DNA from: Photobacterium marinum | Lineage (GTDB): Bacteria; Pseudomonadota; Gammaproteobacteria; Enterobacterales; Vibrionaceae | Direction of reading: 5' to 3' | Assembly: GCF_000331515.1 (NCBI RefSeq) | Contig: NZ_AMZO01000020.1 | Coordinates: 62,001-126,000, forward strand | DNA length: 64,000 nucleotides | Position numbers and translations under genes: made by a program | Notes under the pieces: generated by a model | Told to the model about the DNA's origin: nothing | Databases searched by the model: none | What the model saw: the letters and a program-made list of their open reading frames with translations, nothing else | In this document: piece after piece, positions 1 through 9,410 of the stretch | How positions within the stretch are numbered: the stretch's first letter is position 1 | Layout: every line of letters starts with the position of its first letter

Positions 1-855
1 ATCTTCGCGGAAGTGTCCTTCCGAAACATACTGTTTCAGATCCCGGTTACTGGTTGCCAACACCCGGACATCCAGTTTGATACTCTTACGGCTACCGAGG
101 CGTTCTACTTCGCGCTCTTGAAGAACACGTAGAAGTTTTGCCTGGAGGTTCAGATCCATCTCACTGATTTCATCCAGCAAGATCGTGCCGCCCTGAGCTT
201 GCTCGAATTTCCCCGGACAAGCCTGTACCGCACCGGTAAACGCCCCTTTTTCATAACCGAACAAGGTTGCTTCCAGCATGTTATCGGGAATCGCGGCACA
301 GTTAATGGCAATGAAAGGACCTTCACTACGGTTTGAATGCTCATGGATATAGCGGGACATCACTTCTTTACCCGATCCGCTTGGCCCCAGAACCATTACG
401 CTGGCATCAGTCTTAGCGACTTTTTCTGCCAGAGACAGCAATTTCAAAGATTTCTCGTCGGCAACAACCGCCCTGCCGGATTCATTTTTGACAGGTGCAT
501 AGCGGCTAACCATGTTCAGCAAAACTTCCGGCGCAAACGGCTTTGCCATATAGTCAATCGCGCCTTCTTTCATTGCCGATACCGCATCTTCGATATTGGC
601 GTAAGCTGTCATTAACAGCACCGGTAATTTCGGCCAGTGCTGCTTAATACTGCGCAACAAACCCAGACCGTCCATTCCTGCCATCTGAACGTCGGAAACA
701 ACAATATCGACAGGTTCAGATTTCAGCAGCAACAGAGCCTGCTCGGCACTTTCGGCCTCCAACCACTGATAGCCAGCCAATGCCAAAGTATCAATCAGAG
801 CTTCGCGTAGCCCTTCATCATCCTCAACAACCAGTACGCGGCTTTGATTCATCAT
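1..855 (-). CDS. flrC: FlrC, sigma-54-dependent flagellar response regulator (3' part cut by window edge)
   Basis: Only the first 285 codons lie in the window; the reading frame stays open through base 1. The receiver domain (about residues 5-120) has the acidic pocket EDD and a phosphoacceptor Asp near residue 55 in the context VVSDVQM. A sigma-54 AAA+ domain follows, with a Walker A of the form GPSGSGKE and the sigma-54 contact loop GAFTGA. The ATG overlaps the flrB stop as ATGA, so the two are translationally coupled; a second ATG follows directly, so the start is 855 or 852. In vibrios FlrC, phosphorylated by FlrB, drives class III sigma-54 flagellar genes such as the hook-basal body operons and the main flagellin. 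Matching promoters occur elsewhere in this window. The C-terminal Fis-type HTH is outside. Confidence 0.95.
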   Translation of the reverse strand, partial: MMNQSRVLVVEDDEGLREALIDTLALAGYQWLEAESAEQALLLLKSEPVDIVVSDVQMAGMDGLGLLRSIKQHWPKLPVLLMTAYANIEDAVSAMKEGAIDYMAKPFAPEVLLNMVSRYAPVKNESGRAVVADEKSLKLLSLAEKVAKTDASVMVLGPSGSGKEVMSRYIHEHSNRSEGPFIAINCAAIPDNMLEATLFGYEKGAFTGAVQACPGKFEQAQGGTILLDEISEMDLNLQAKLLRVLQEREVERLGSRKSIKLDVRVLATSNRDLKQYVSEGHFRED

Positions 856-1919
856 AACTCTCCAATTGCTGCTTCGTTCTCGTTTTGGGCGGATTCAGGT
901 ATGGCGGCCTGAGTGTCAGCCAAAGGCAGTGAGATTGTAAAACACGCCCCCTGACCCGGCTCGGATTTCAAAGACAAGCGACCTTTATGGGCCGAGGCCA
1001 CCATTTGTACCACAGCAAGACCGAGCCCGGTTCCCTGCTTTCTTGTCGTAAAAAATGGTTCCAGGATTTTGGCCTGCATCTCAGGCTCAATTCCGGGACC
1101 GTTATCCAGCACCGACAAATGGATGACACCATCTCGAAGCTGACAATTAACGGCAACTTTGCACTGCTTTCCAGCCATCTGCACGGCATTAGTGATCAGG
1201 TTGCCAATGGCACTTGCCAACGCATTAGCATTACCAAACACCTTCAGGCTTTCATCGTCACAGTCAATACTGAAATCGACTTGGTTAGAGACGATCATCG
1301 TCTCAACCATTCTTTCAAGCTCATTAAGCAGGCTTTCAAGCGTAAATAGCTCAACAACCTTATTGTCACCGCCTTTGGCAAACAGCAGCATATCATTGAC
1401 TTGCTTTTCAAGATCATGAAGACGATCGACTAATTTAGCCTGAAAGCGGTCACGCGTCTGAGAATTCAGGTTCGGAGACGATAAATTCGAGGCATATAAC
1501 ATTGCGCTTGAAAGCGGTGTACGAACCTGATGAGCCAGTGACGCGACCATTTTACCCAATGATGACAATCGCTGCATTTCACTGATCCGTGATTGTAGCA
1601 ATCGCGTTTCTGTCATATCAGTAATGAAAATCAATTGACCGCTGTCTGATGCCGAGATAGCTAATTTAACTTTGCGACCATTGCGTAGTGACACTTCATG
1701 GCCATCATCTTCCTGCGGAGAAAACGATCGTTGAATGACAGAAAACCATCGCTCGCCAACAAGCGGTTCACCAAGAAGGCGGTGAGCTTCAGGGTTGGCT
1801 TCGAAAACCTCACCTTTTGAGTCGAGAAAAATAACCCCTGAAGGCATCACATCCAGCGCCTGTTGGTAACGGCCAACCTGCTTAGTAAGGGAACCCAGCG
1901 GAGATACATTGTCGCCCAT
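852..1919 (-). CDS. flrB: FlrB, cytoplasmic flagellar sensor histidine kinase
   Basis: 355 residues with no membrane segment, as expected for FlrB. A PAS-like domain occupies about residues 20-115. The dimerisation/H-box has the phosphoacceptor His130 in LAHQVRTP. The ATPase domain shows an N-box (GNLITNAVQ, 239-247), a G1 box (DNGPGI, 272-277), an F box (PFFTTR) and a G2 box (GTGLGLA, 296-302). It autophosphorylates and passes phosphate to FlrC, with which it overlaps by ATGA. A sigma-54 promoter sits 37 bases upstream of its ATG, consistent with class II control by FlrA. Its signal is thought to come from flagellar assembly state; nothing in the sequence names a ligand. Confidence 0.95.
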   Translation of the reverse strand: MGDNVSPLGSLTKQVGRYQQALDVMPSGVIFLDSKGEVFEANPEAHRLLGEPLVGERWFSVIQRSFSPQEDDGHEVSLRNGRKVKLAISASDSGQLIFITDMTETRLLQSRISEMQRLSSLGKMVASLAHQVRTPLSSAMLYASNLSSPNLNSQTRDRFQAKLVDRLHDLEKQVNDMLLFAKGGDNKVVELFTLESLLNELERMVETMIVSNQVDFSIDCDDESLKVFGNANALASAIGNLITNAVQMAGKQCKVAVNCQLRDGVIHLSVLDNGPGIEPEMQAKILEPFFTTRKQGTGLGLAVVQMVASAHKGRLSLKSEPGQGACFTISLPLADTQAAIPESAQNENEAAIGEL

Positions 1920-1955
1920 GAAACACCTGATCAGTTCGCAGAAAAGTCCTAATAA

Positions 1956-1971
1956 AGCACTTTCTATGCCA
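1956..1971 (-). promoter_or_regulatory. Sigma-54 promoter of flrBC
   Basis: The minus strand reads TGGCATAGAAAGTGCT: GG and GC elements separated by exactly 10 bases, matching the TGGCAC-N5-TTGC consensus except that TTGC is GTGC. It lies 37 bases before the flrB start. In vibrios flrBC is a class II, FlrA/sigma-54-dependent operon. Confidence 0.85.
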
Positions 1972-2058
1972 AAATAAAACCAATGGTATCAATAGGTTAT
2001 TTACTTGAAAAGAAATTTGACGGCGTCAAGATTATGACACCGTCGGAATTTAATATAT

Positions 2059-3513
2059 TTAGCGAAGATCTTCTTTATTCAGACCATACTTGCGCATTTT
2101 TTCCACCAGCGTGGTACGTCGCATACCCAGCATATCGGCGGCACGGGCTACGACACCTGTCTGCGCCTCAAGAGCCTGGCGGATCATCTCCACTTCCAGC
2201 TCTGCCAGCATTTCCTTCAGATTAACACCTTCAGGCGGTAGATCATTCACCGATGGAACATCCGGCTCAGAATAACTGGTTGCAAACATATCAGCCAACG
2301 CAGCCCGTTCCTGATCTTCTGTCGAAAGAAGTTGCTCTTCCGGTTGAAAGTCGGGCAGATCATTGTAACGATACTTCATCGGCAGATGGTTCACATCCAC
2401 CATTTCCCCCGGATACAGAATGATCAAACGCTCAACCAAATTTGCCAGTTCGCGTACATTTCCCGGCCAATCGTGATCCATCAGAGAAGTAATGGCTCGC
2501 GGAGTGAAGTGCACTCGTTTAGCACCTTCTGATTCCATACGCGCTAACAGTTCCTGCAACAACAACGGAATATCGCAGATACGTTCACGCAGTGCAGGCA
2601 TCTCAATCGGGAAAACATTCAAGCGATAATACAGATCCTCACGGAACGTATTTTCTTTAATCATATCATCCAGATTTCGATGAGTCGCAGCTACGATACG
2701 AACATTAGCCTTAATCGTACTGTTGCCACCCACGCGCTCAAAACAACGCTCCTGAAGCACGCGTAATAATTTAACCTGCATCGCCATTGGCATATCGCCA
2801 ATTTCATCAAGGAATAAGGTGCCGCCTTCAGCCAGTTCGAAACGCCCTTTACGGGAAGAAATAGCGCCGGTGAATGCCCCTTTCTCATGACCAAACAACT
2901 CGCTTTCCAGCAAGTCTGGCGGAATCGCCCCACAGTTAACCGGCACAAATGGACCTTTACCACGGGAGGAATGATAATGAATATTCCTGGCCACAACTTC
3001 TTTACCAGTACCGGATTCGCCAAGAATCAATACACTGGCATCAGTACCTGCCACCTGTTCGACAAGATGACGGATCTCACTGATCGCTTCGCTACGGCCA
3101 ACCATACTACGGAATAATGTATTTTTACGTGCCAGTTGAGGAACCTGATAAGCTCTCTTACCAAGAAACTCCTGACAATGACGTAGGGCATCCGATAGCT
3201 GCCCGTAATTCAGCGGTAGCTCAAGCTCACCAACATAATTCGGTAATCCCGCCAGTTCGCTGGCATGATCCGTTAACGCAATAACCGGGATATGGTTGTG
3301 GATTCGCAGGTAGTCAAGAATTTTGCTAAGTGACTTACCGGTAGTTATTTTACCCAGTAAACAGGCACTCCAATCCTTTTCCCAAAGCGAATTTTCCACC
3401 TCGCGCGTAGAGAAAGCCTCATGCTGTTCTCCAACAAAATTAAGAATGACACCAAGGTCATGACGATGCTGCTGATCGTCATCAATTACGAGGGTTTTAG
3501 CTAAACCTTGCAT
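2059..3513 (-). CDS. flrA: FlrA, sigma-54-dependent master regulator of flagellar genes
   Basis: 484 residues from the ATG at 3513. An upstream TTG would add 24 residues, but the sequence from [13 protein letters not shown] on is where FleQ/FlrA proteins normally begin; neither start has a good ribosome site. The N-terminal FleQ-type receiver-like domain has the acidic cluster but no clear phosphoacceptor Asp. The AAA+ domain has Walker A GESGTGKE (about 165-172), GAFTGA (212-217) and Walker B LFLDEIGD (about 233-240). The C-terminus is a Fis-type HTH ([20 protein letters not shown]). FlrA activates class II genes (flrBC, fliA and export/switch genes) with sigma-54. No sigma-54 site lies upstream, fitting its place at the top of the hierarchy. 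Confidence 0.95.
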   Translation of the reverse strand: MQGLAKTLVIDDDQQHRHDLGVILNFVGEQHEAFSTREVENSLWEKDWSACLLGKITTGKSLSKILDYLRIHNHIPVIALTDHASELAGLPNYVGELELPLNYGQLSDALRHCQEFLGKRAYQVPQLARKNTLFRSMVGRSEAISEIRHLVEQVAGTDASVLILGESGTGKEVVARNIHYHSSRGKGPFVPVNCGAIPPDLLESELFGHEKGAFTGAISSRKGRFELAEGGTLFLDEIGDMPMAMQVKLLRVLQERCFERVGGNSTIKANVRIVAATHRNLDDMIKENTFREDLYYRLNVFPIEMPALRERICDIPLLLQELLARMESEGAKRVHFTPRAITSLMDHDWPGNVRELANLVERLIILYPGEMVDVNHLPMKYRYNDLPDFQPEEQLLSTEDQERAALADMFATSYSEPDVPSVNDLPPEGVNLKEMLAELEVEMIRQALEAQTGVVARAADMLGMRRTTLVEKMRKYGLNKEDLR

Positions 3514-3745
3514 AGGAGAGATATTGCCTGCCTTTATAGGAAATTCTATTTCTGTGGCTTTTATACCAAACTGAACAACTTTCAACTTTTTACGAAGTTA
3601 TTCAATTTTGTATTACTGAGGAACAGCAACCAAAAATTATTGCTTTCCATTGTAATAAAAGCTCAGGATAAGGCAACCAAGGACACACAAAAGCTGTGAA
3701 CCCTGTACAAAGGAAAGTGCAATCCAGATCATTTTAGTTTATTTT

Positions 3746-3770
3746 TTGGCTTCCTGAAGAAGGAAGCCAA
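3746..3770 (-). other. Hairpin between fliS and flrA
   Basis: A perfect 10-bp stem (3746-3755 with 3761-3770) closes a GAAGA loop, 35 bases past the fliS stop. It has no U-tract on either strand, so it is a weak intrinsic terminator at best, but its place suggests an end or processing point for the flaG-fliD-flaI-fliS transcript. Confidence 0.5.
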
Positions 3771-3804
3771 TAATAAATTGATTGCACAAGGCAGAAAGGT
3801 GTTA

Positions 3805-4215
3805 CTACATATCCAACTGCGTCATATTATGGTATTCCGCAGGGATTTGATCCCAAGCTGCTTTAATTTCACGCAACATATCAATTACATCATCAATCGG
3901 CTCAGGAAGATTGTCCTGGTTTGCCTTATAAATCTGCTGAATCATAAAGTCATATAGTGAATCTAAGTTTGACGCAATATCACCACCATCTTCCATAGAA
4001 AGACAGCTACGCAAACTAATCACAATATCCAACGCCTTACCCAAGCGCTCACCTTTAACTGCAATTGAGCCCTGCTGCATTGCAGCCTTGCCTTGGATCA
4101 AGCGCTCAATTGCTCCAGCCATCAGCATCGAGATCACCCGGTGTGGTGATGCTGATGTCAGCTGACTATCCACTGAGACTCGTTTATAAGCCTGTAGAGA
4201 TCCTCTCATTGCCAT
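3805..4215 (-). CDS. fliS: FliS, flagellin export chaperone
   Basis: 136 residues, the usual FliS length, beginning near MRGSLQAYKRV, which matches the family's N-terminus. FliS wraps the disordered C-terminus of unpolymerised flagellin in the cytoplasm and delivers it to FlhA in the export gate. The core four-helix signature is visible (SPHRVISMLMAGAIERL; then SLRSCLSMEDGGDIASNLDSLYDFM). The first ATG has AAGG nine bases upstream. It is last in the flaG-fliD-flaI-fliS set, 11 bases after flaI, and next to its likely clients, the two flagellins. Confidence 0.95.
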   Translation of the reverse strand: MAMRGSLQAYKRVSVDSQLTSASPHRVISMLMAGAIERLIQGKAAMQQGSIAVKGERLGKALDIVISLRSCLSMEDGGDIASNLDSLYDFMIQQIYKANQDNLPEPIDDVIDMLREIKAAWDQIPAEYHNMTQLDM

Positions 4216-4226
4216 TTTTTCTAACC

Positions 4227-4511
4227 TTACCGAAATTTATTGTATACCTGCATCGAGCGTTGCCCGTGCTGTAGTCGCTGAAGTTGGCCTGCAGATTGAT
4301 CCCGGCGTTGACTGATCTGCTCAAGCAAACACGACGTTCGTTCAACGGCTGCCTGCCACGCTGATTTTTCCAGCTGTTCAGGCTTAGCCATTAATTCATG
4401 CAAGATCTGTTCACGCTGCTGCAATAACTGCTGCAACAGCTGCGGATCCACATCTCCATCGGTGGAGAGCATGGCCTCCAACTGGCCATCTAGCTGTTGT
4501 AAACGCTGCAT
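4227..4511 (-). CDS. flaI: FlaI, FliT-like small flagellar chaperone
   Basis: 94 residues from the ATG at 4511, which has GAGAG six bases upstream; a GTG at 4526 is possible but has no ribosome site. The protein is short, helical and Gln/Leu rich (LQQLDGQLEAML, QLLQQLLQQREQIL), as in FliT-type chaperones, though sequence identity within that family is low. Its position between fliD and fliS is that of flaI in Vibrio. By analogy with FliT it would hold the cap protein FliD before export; this is inferred from position and size. Confidence 0.8.
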   Translation of the reverse strand: MQRLQQLDGQLEAMLSTDGDVDPQLLQQLLQQREQILHELMAKPEQLEKSAWQAAVERTSCLLEQISQRRDQSAGQLQRLQHGQRSMQVYNKFR

Positions 4512-4536
4512 GCTTAACTCTCTCACCTAAAATTCA

Positions 4537-5910
4537 TTATGCTGCCGGCATCATGCTCATCATGGAGCTAAGCTGACCTTTCATCTGTCCCATAGCTCCA
4601 TCCATCGCAGTGAACTGATCATGGGTACGCTGATAAACACTTTGCATCCGGCGATCCAGATTAGTCTGCTCTTTATTCAGACGCATCATCTGATCGTTAA
4701 GACTGTTCTGGCGACTTTTGATACTGCCAGTTATCCCGGTATGGGCATGAACCAAATCTTCGATCCGGCGGGCAAAACCTTTCCGGCTGCCAAAAAACTC
4801 ACCAACATCGGTAAAATTTTGCTCCAGCTGTCTATCCAGCAGGTCATAGTCAATTTCCAGTCGCCCGGCCATTGTGGTCATCACGCCGAGTTCACTCAGC
4901 GTTTTGACTGTTTCCGGCGCGCCTTCAATCGGCGCAGAAAATGCGGAACGAAGCTGGTTATCTACCGTGCGGATAATACTATCGCCCACCAGCGGGCCTT
5001 TTTCCTGAGTTTCAGGATCAAATTTAGCCAGCTCCTGAGATGTTTGATAAAACTGGTTATAGGCGTTGACGAACTGCTCAATCGCCCCACCAACAGCAAC
5101 GCGATCATAAGCCACATCAATAATGGCATCCGAATCACCCTTACTGTCTTTCAACGCTACCAGGTTGAGATCAACGCCTTTAATGGCATCTTTAATCGTA
5201 TTGTTGTCACTGGTAACAGTGGCCAAACCATCGATGACGACCTTAGCATCCTTTGCAGCCTGCATTTCACTCATAGGGCTGACTTCATTATGTGCATTGA
5301 AGCCAAACTTTTGCAGTGTACTGGCTGGTGGTGCATCAACCCGAACCTTAATCGTATTCTGCTCACCGCTTTTATCAGCAGACAGAACCAATCGCGCCCC
5401 GGCGTCATCTTTAATCACTGACGCCATCACACCGGTGTTTGACGGATGACGATTAATCAGGCGTACTACATCAATAATCTTGCTTTCGTCCTCTGGGATC
5501 TCAACATCAAACTTAGTCGCCCCCAAAGAGATAGCCAGTTTACCTGCACCCATCTTTTCATCTTCGTCAAATGTACTTGATACAATCTTGTGTGACTGTG
5601 CAAGCTGGTCAACTTTGACGGTGTATTTTCCTGGAATAGCTTCATGTGATGCCTTTGCTGTCAGCACCTCATTGTTATCCGATGAAGCAGTACGTGCCGA
5701 TAAGGTATGGTTACGACGAAAGTCAGCCATCATGAACTTCAGTTCATTCAACGAGCTTTTCAGTTTTCCATAGGCACTGATATTGACATCGACGTTGTCC
5801 CGGCGCTCATTGATTCGCGCTTCTTTCGGAGCCCGCTCAGATTCAACGATTTTGTTAACCATACCGTTAATATCAAAACCGGAAGCCGTGGCTGCTGCGC
5901 CTATATTCAT
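4537..5910 (-). CDS. fliD: FliD (FlaH), flagellar filament cap protein
   Basis: 457 residues. The N-terminal FliD_N region starts with a conserved block (ASGFDINGMVNKIVESERAP) and the C-terminal FliD_C region ends in a long amphipathic helix (QMMRLNKEQTNLDRRMQSVYQRTHDQFTAMD, about residues 405-435). FliD oligomers cap the growing filament outside the cell and help flagellin fold into place. It has no signal peptide, since it is exported by the flagellar type III apparatus. It lies between flaG and its probable chaperone flaI. Confidence 0.95.
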   Translation of the reverse strand: MNIGAAATASGFDINGMVNKIVESERAPKEARINERRDNVDVNISAYGKLKSSLNELKFMMADFRRNHTLSARTASSDNNEVLTAKASHEAIPGKYTVKVDQLAQSHKIVSSTFDEDEKMGAGKLAISLGATKFDVEIPEDESKIIDVVRLINRHPSNTGVMASVIKDDAGARLVLSADKSGEQNTIKVRVDAPPASTLQKFGFNAHNEVSPMSEMQAAKDAKVVIDGLATVTSDNNTIKDAIKGVDLNLVALKDSKGDSDAIIDVAYDRVAVGGAIEQFVNAYNQFYQTSQELAKFDPETQEKGPLVGDSIIRTVDNQLRSAFSAPIEGAPETVKTLSELGVMTTMAGRLEIDYDLLDRQLEQNFTDVGEFFGSRKGFARRIEDLVHAHTGITGSIKSRQNSLNDQMMRLNKEQTNLDRRMQSVYQRTHDQFTAMDGAMGQMKGQLSSMMSMMPAA

Positions 5911-5933
5911 TGACTACCCCAAATGATGTCGTT

Positions 5934-6392
5934 TTACACTTTCGTCTGTAACAATCCTCCCGAATGAGCGGCAAGCTGTCGGGATAAAGCTAACATATCT
6001 TCATCAGGAATTTGGCGAACCACATCACCGGTACGTTTATCGTAAATAGTGACGATGCTTTTGCCAGACTCTTCATCAATCCGAAAAGCCAGACCTTTAT
6101 TCAGCGTATTTCCAACAAACTCTTCAATTTTTTCAACGACTTTCTCCAGCTCTTCACGCTGAAGGTGGCGCTGTTGTTCTATGTTGAAGCTTTGTTCTAC
6201 GCGACGAACATCGGTCTCACCTTTATCGCTGCTTGATGCCACTGGTTGCTGATTGGATGAGTGAGCGGCAGCGGGTGTCCCCTGAGTACTACTACCAGAT
6301 TTATTAGCAATATTTGTGCCAACAGAAGAATGGGTGCCATTCTCAGAAGAACGAGGAGGAAGTGAAGAAGTAGAAACGGGTTTGACATCCAT
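5934..6392 (-). CDS. flaG: FlaG family flagellar protein
   Basis: 152 residues. The N-terminal 70 are low-complexity Ser/Thr/Asn/Gln and probably disordered. The C-terminal half is the conserved FlaG domain (VVEKIEEFVGNTLNKGLAF, then SGKSIVTIYDKRTGDVVRQIP). FlaG proteins influence filament length in several polar-flagellated bacteria; the mechanism is unclear. The start has AAGGTG seven bases upstream. It is first of the flaG-fliD-flaI-fliS group and lies just beyond the terminator of the preceding flagellin gene. Confidence 0.9.
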   Translation of the reverse strand: MDVKPVSTSSLPPRSSENGTHSSVGTNIANKSGSSTQGTPAAAHSSNQQPVASSSDKGETDVRRVEQSFNIEQQRHLQREELEKVVEKIEEFVGNTLNKGLAFRIDEESGKSIVTIYDKRTGDVVRQIPDEDMLALSRQLAAHSGGLLQTKV

Positions 6393-6417
6393 ATTCTTTC
6401 ACCTTCTGAAAGCAGAA

Positions 6418-6445
6418 AACGGCAAGGAGCTGCCTCCTTGCCGTT
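6418..6445 (-). terminator. Terminator of the sigma-28 flagellin
   Basis: Perfect 12-bp stem (6418-6429 with 6434-6445), tetraloop CTGC, followed on the minus strand by TTTTC. It sits 12 bases after the flagellin stop and has the same design and nearly the same sequence as the terminator of the next flagellin. Confidence 0.9.
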
Positions 6446-6456
6446 ATACGGAGGTA

Positions 6457-7608
6457 TTAACCTAGCAGGCTTAGAGCGGCTTGAGGAGCCTGTTTTGCCT
6501 GAGCCAGGATAGACGTAGAAGCCTGAGAAAGAATCTGGTTCTTCGTCATGTTAGTTGTTTCTTTCGCAAAGTCAGTATCGCGGATACGACTGTTCGATGC
6601 GTTTACATTCTCGTTAACGTTGTCCAGGTTGTTGATTGTGTGGTTCAGACGGTTCTGAGATGCACCCAGTTCTGCACGGTGCGAGTCAACATACTTCATC
6701 GCGCCATCAAGAACTGCAACAGCCTGCTGTGCACCACCAACGGAGGTTACGTCAATTTCAGAAACAGTCTTGTCTGCCGCAACACCACCGATTGTTGCAT
6801 CAACATCTTTACCGTCACTGCCAACCATGGTCATTGCACCGGTCTTAACGCCAACTGTACCTTCTGTAGTGAATAGCTGAAGCTCGCCTTTTTCAGAAAC
6901 AGATGCGTTGATCTGGTCGTTCTGACCGTTGATGCGAGTCGCGATTTCTTCGATATCGTCGCCTTTAACCAGGTCAACACTGATATCAGTCGCCACACCA
7001 GAGATCTTGTCAGTAACTGTCAGGCCAATTGTCGTATCGGCTTTCAGTGTAGAGTCGGCTGGTGCAGTCTTGGTTGAAACCAGCATGCTACCACCCATCT
7101 TCGCTTCATCTGAACGGATGTTCTTGAAGTTCATCTGAACTGCTTCACCAGAGTCTGCACCAACCTGGAATGAACGAGAACCGAAGGTACCGTTCAACAG
7201 TTTAGTACCACCGAAAGAGGTTGTTTCTGCGATACGGTTAAGTTCATCGTTCAGCGCTGTTACTTCTTCCTGGATAGAGTCACGGTCTTCTTGTGAGTTA
7301 GAACCGTTAGCTGACTGTAGTGACAGGTCACGCATACGCTGCAGGATGCTTGTTGTTTCCTGCATAGAACCTTCAGCGGTCTGTGCCATTGAGATACCGT
7401 CGTTGGCGTTACGTACAGCTACGTCAAGGCCACGGCTCTGAGTTTCCAAACGGTTAGATATCTGAAGACCTGCTGCGTCATCTTTTGCACTATTGATCTT
7501 GCTACCGGTAGCAAGACGCTCCATTGAGTTACTTTGAGCTTCGGTCGCCTGACCCAGGTAGCGCTGAGCGGTCATTGCAGAAACGTTAGTATTTACTGTA
7601 ACTGCCAT
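6457..7608 (-). CDS. Flagellin (sigma-28-controlled copy)
   Basis: 383 residues. The D0/D1 ends are intact: N-terminal [17 protein letters not shown] with [20 protein letters not shown], and C-terminal [20 protein letters not shown] ending in ALSLLG. The D2 middle (about 175-290) differs most from the neighbouring flagellin. Strong ribosome site AAGGAGA. A sigma-28 promoter is centred about 90 bases upstream, so this is a class IV, accessory-type flagellin like the FliA-dependent flaB/flaC/flaD genes of Vibrio. It is exported by the flagellar type III system and forms part of the filament. Which named Vibrio paralogue it matches cannot be decided here. Confidence 0.93.
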   Translation of the reverse strand: MAVTVNTNVSAMTAQRYLGQATEAQSNSMERLATGSKINSAKDDAAGLQISNRLETQSRGLDVAVRNANDGISMAQTAEGSMQETTSILQRMRDLSLQSANGSNSQEDRDSIQEEVTALNDELNRIAETTSFGGTKLLNGTFGSRSFQVGADSGEAVQMNFKNIRSDEAKMGGSMLVSTKTAPADSTLKADTTIGLTVTDKISGVATDISVDLVKGDDIEEIATRINGQNDQINASVSEKGELQLFTTEGTVGVKTGAMTMVGSDGKDVDATIGGVAADKTVSEIDVTSVGGAQQAVAVLDGAMKYVDSHRAELGASQNRLNHTINNLDNVNENVNASNSRIRDTDFAKETTNMTKNQILSQASTSILAQAKQAPQAALSLLG

Positions 7609-7685
7609 AATGTCTCTCCTTAAAGTGTTCGATATGGCTTGACCAGCCCAGCCGGAAAAACCTAGTTATTCTTTGTACATGAGTT

Positions 7686-7712
7686 TTAACGGCATACGAT
7701 TGGAAACCTTTA
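7686..7712 (-). promoter_or_regulatory. Sigma-28 (FliA) promoter of flagellin
   Basis: On the minus strand TAAA, exactly 15 bases, then GCCGTTAA (one mismatch from GCCGATAA). It lies 78-104 bases before the ATG at 7608. The rest of the 347-base gap (7609-7955) is AT-rich with no ORF, apart from the terminator of the upstream flagellin. Confidence 0.88.
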
Positions 7713-7902
7713 AGATTTTTTTTATTTTTTTTTGTGGTAGTTCAGAAATGTGATCAAGCTCATAAAAACCAACAATGCACAGCAAAGTTAAAATCATTAT
7801 AAATCAACATCTTAGTCAAATAAGTCTTATTAAAACTTACAAGAAAGAAAAAACTGATATGTATGGAGAGAAGAGGCAATAGGTTAACTTTCACCACAAA
7901 CA

Positions 7903-7934
7903 AAAACGGCAAGGGGCTGCCCCCTTGCCGTTTT
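7903..7934 (-). terminator. Terminator of the sigma-54 flagellin
   Basis: Perfect 14-bp stem (7903-7916 with 7921-7934), loop CTGC. The stem ends in A/T pairs, so either strand gives a short U-run. It follows the flagellin stop by 22 bases and is nearly the same sequence as the one at 6418-6445. Confidence 0.92.
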
Positions 7935-7955
7935 CGCTCATCTGAGTTCGGAAAA

Positions 7956-9104
7956 TTATTGTAACAAACTCATTGCAGCCTGAGGAACCTGCTTGGCCTG
8001 TGCAAGAATAGAGGTACTTGCCTGCTGCAGGATCTGGCTCTTCGTCATTTCCGTTGTTTCTTTCGCGAAGTCTGTATCGCGGATTCGGCTGTTAGACTCC
8101 GAAACGTTTTCAGAAACGTTAGCCAAGTTGTTAATGGTATGGCCCAAACGGTTCTGCTTCGCACCTAAATCTGCACGCATTGTATCAATGTATTTCAATG
8201 CAGCATCAATAATTGGCACAGCCTGCTGTGCGCCGCCTACAGATTCCACATCAATACCGCCGACAGTAACATTCTGTGCAGCACCGGCAATATCACCCGG
8301 AACGACTTTACCGTCTTCGTTCATCATGCTCATCTTGCCCTGTGTCACTGTCAGAGCACCGCCATCAGCAAACAGCTGAAGTTCACCTTCTTCGCTCACA
8401 GAGGCATTAACTGAACTATTCTGACCATTGATTCGGGTCGCGATCTCTTCAACATCATCACCTTTAAGCAGGTCAACACTTACATCGGTGACGTTACCCA
8501 GCTTATCGGTAATCTGGAAGCTTACCTTCGCATCAGCGTTCAGAATCGCTTTTGGTTCAATTTTTGTGGTCGAAACCAACAGGCTACCACCCATTTTATC
8601 ATAATCGGCACGTACACTATCCATACCCATAATCAAGGCTTCACCTGAATCCGCACCGATCTGGAATGCCGCTTCACCGAATGTACCGTTAAGCAACTTA
8701 CGACCACCAAATGCTGTCGTTTCAGCGATACGGTTAAGTTCATCCTGCAGTGCAGTTACTTCCTGCTGGATTGCCTCACGGTCTTCGTCCGAGTTAGCAC
8801 CGTTGGCTGACTGTAGTGACAGGTCTCGCATACGTTGCAGAATACTGGTTGATTCTTGCATCGCACCTTCTGCAGTCTGCGCAATCGAAATGCCGTCATT
8901 GGCATTACGCATTGCGACATTCAGACCGCGCGTCTGTGCAACTAATCGGTTCGAAATCTGCAGACCTGCAGCATCGTCTTTAGCACTGTTAATCTTACTA
9001 CCTGTAGATAGACGTTCCATTGAGGTATTAAGATCGCTTGTTGCTTTGCCCAGGTAACGCTGCGCAGTCATGGCAGACACGTTGGTGTTTACTGTTACAC
9101 CCAT
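7956..9104 (-). CDS. flaA: Flagellin, probable major FlaA-type (sigma-54-controlled copy)
   Basis: 382 residues, closely related to the adjacent flagellin at both ends ([37 protein letters not shown]; ending in AAMSLLQ) with a more divergent centre. Ribosome site AAGGAG six bases before ATG. The decisive point is its promoter: a perfectly spaced sigma-54 site rather than a sigma-28 site. In V. cholerae the FlrC/sigma-54-dependent flagellin is FlaA, the one required for filament formation, so this gene is the likely counterpart. The symbol rests on that inference. It is adjacent to flgL, as flaA is in V. cholerae. Confidence 0.93.
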   Translation of the reverse strand: MGVTVNTNVSAMTAQRYLGKATSDLNTSMERLSTGSKINSAKDDAAGLQISNRLVAQTRGLNVAMRNANDGISIAQTAEGAMQESTSILQRMRDLSLQSANGANSDEDREAIQQEVTALQDELNRIAETTAFGGRKLLNGTFGEAAFQIGADSGEALIMGMDSVRADYDKMGGSLLVSTTKIEPKAILNADAKVSFQITDKLGNVTDVSVDLLKGDDVEEIATRINGQNSSVNASVSEEGELQLFADGGALTVTQGKMSMMNEDGKVVPGDIAGAAQNVTVGGIDVESVGGAQQAVPIIDAALKYIDTMRADLGAKQNRLGHTINNLANVSENVSESNSRIRDTDFAKETTEMTKSQILQQASTSILAQAKQVPQAAMSLLQ

Positions 9105-9206
9105 TTTGCTCTCCTTTGACTTTCGCTATGTTAGCGAAACAGCCTACCCGCAACAGTCAGTTCTAAAGACAGTGAAGCGGGGCCAGCCATATGTGTAAAC
9201 TTTCTT

Positions 9207-9222
9207 GGCAAGTCACTTGCCA
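9207..9222 (-). promoter_or_regulatory. Sigma-54 promoter of flagellin flaA
   Basis: The minus strand reads TGGCAAGTGACTTGCC: GG and GC with 10 bases between, and a full TTGC element. The site is also nearly a perfect palindrome. Predicted leader of about 90 bases. The remainder of the 306-base gap to flgL (9223-9410) has no ORF and no clear terminator. Confidence 0.9.
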
Positions 9223-9410
9223 CCTAATTATTTCTTTTTAATATTAAGCAATCATCATGCCAAATTTTAAAAGCCTTAAATAACAGCAACTTAATCCATT
9301 TTGTTATCTTTTGTTTCAACAAGTGGCAACCGAATGCCCGTCTGGTTTGCCGTTTTGCCGCCTTAAAAACCGTTACCGAAGCAAAGGATTGGAATAGCTT
9401 TTATTAACCA

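Noticed and set aside
4621..5421. Long plus-strand ORF (266 codons) opposite fliD
   Set aside because: Antisense shadow of a well-conserved fliD gene; no ribosome site or family features.
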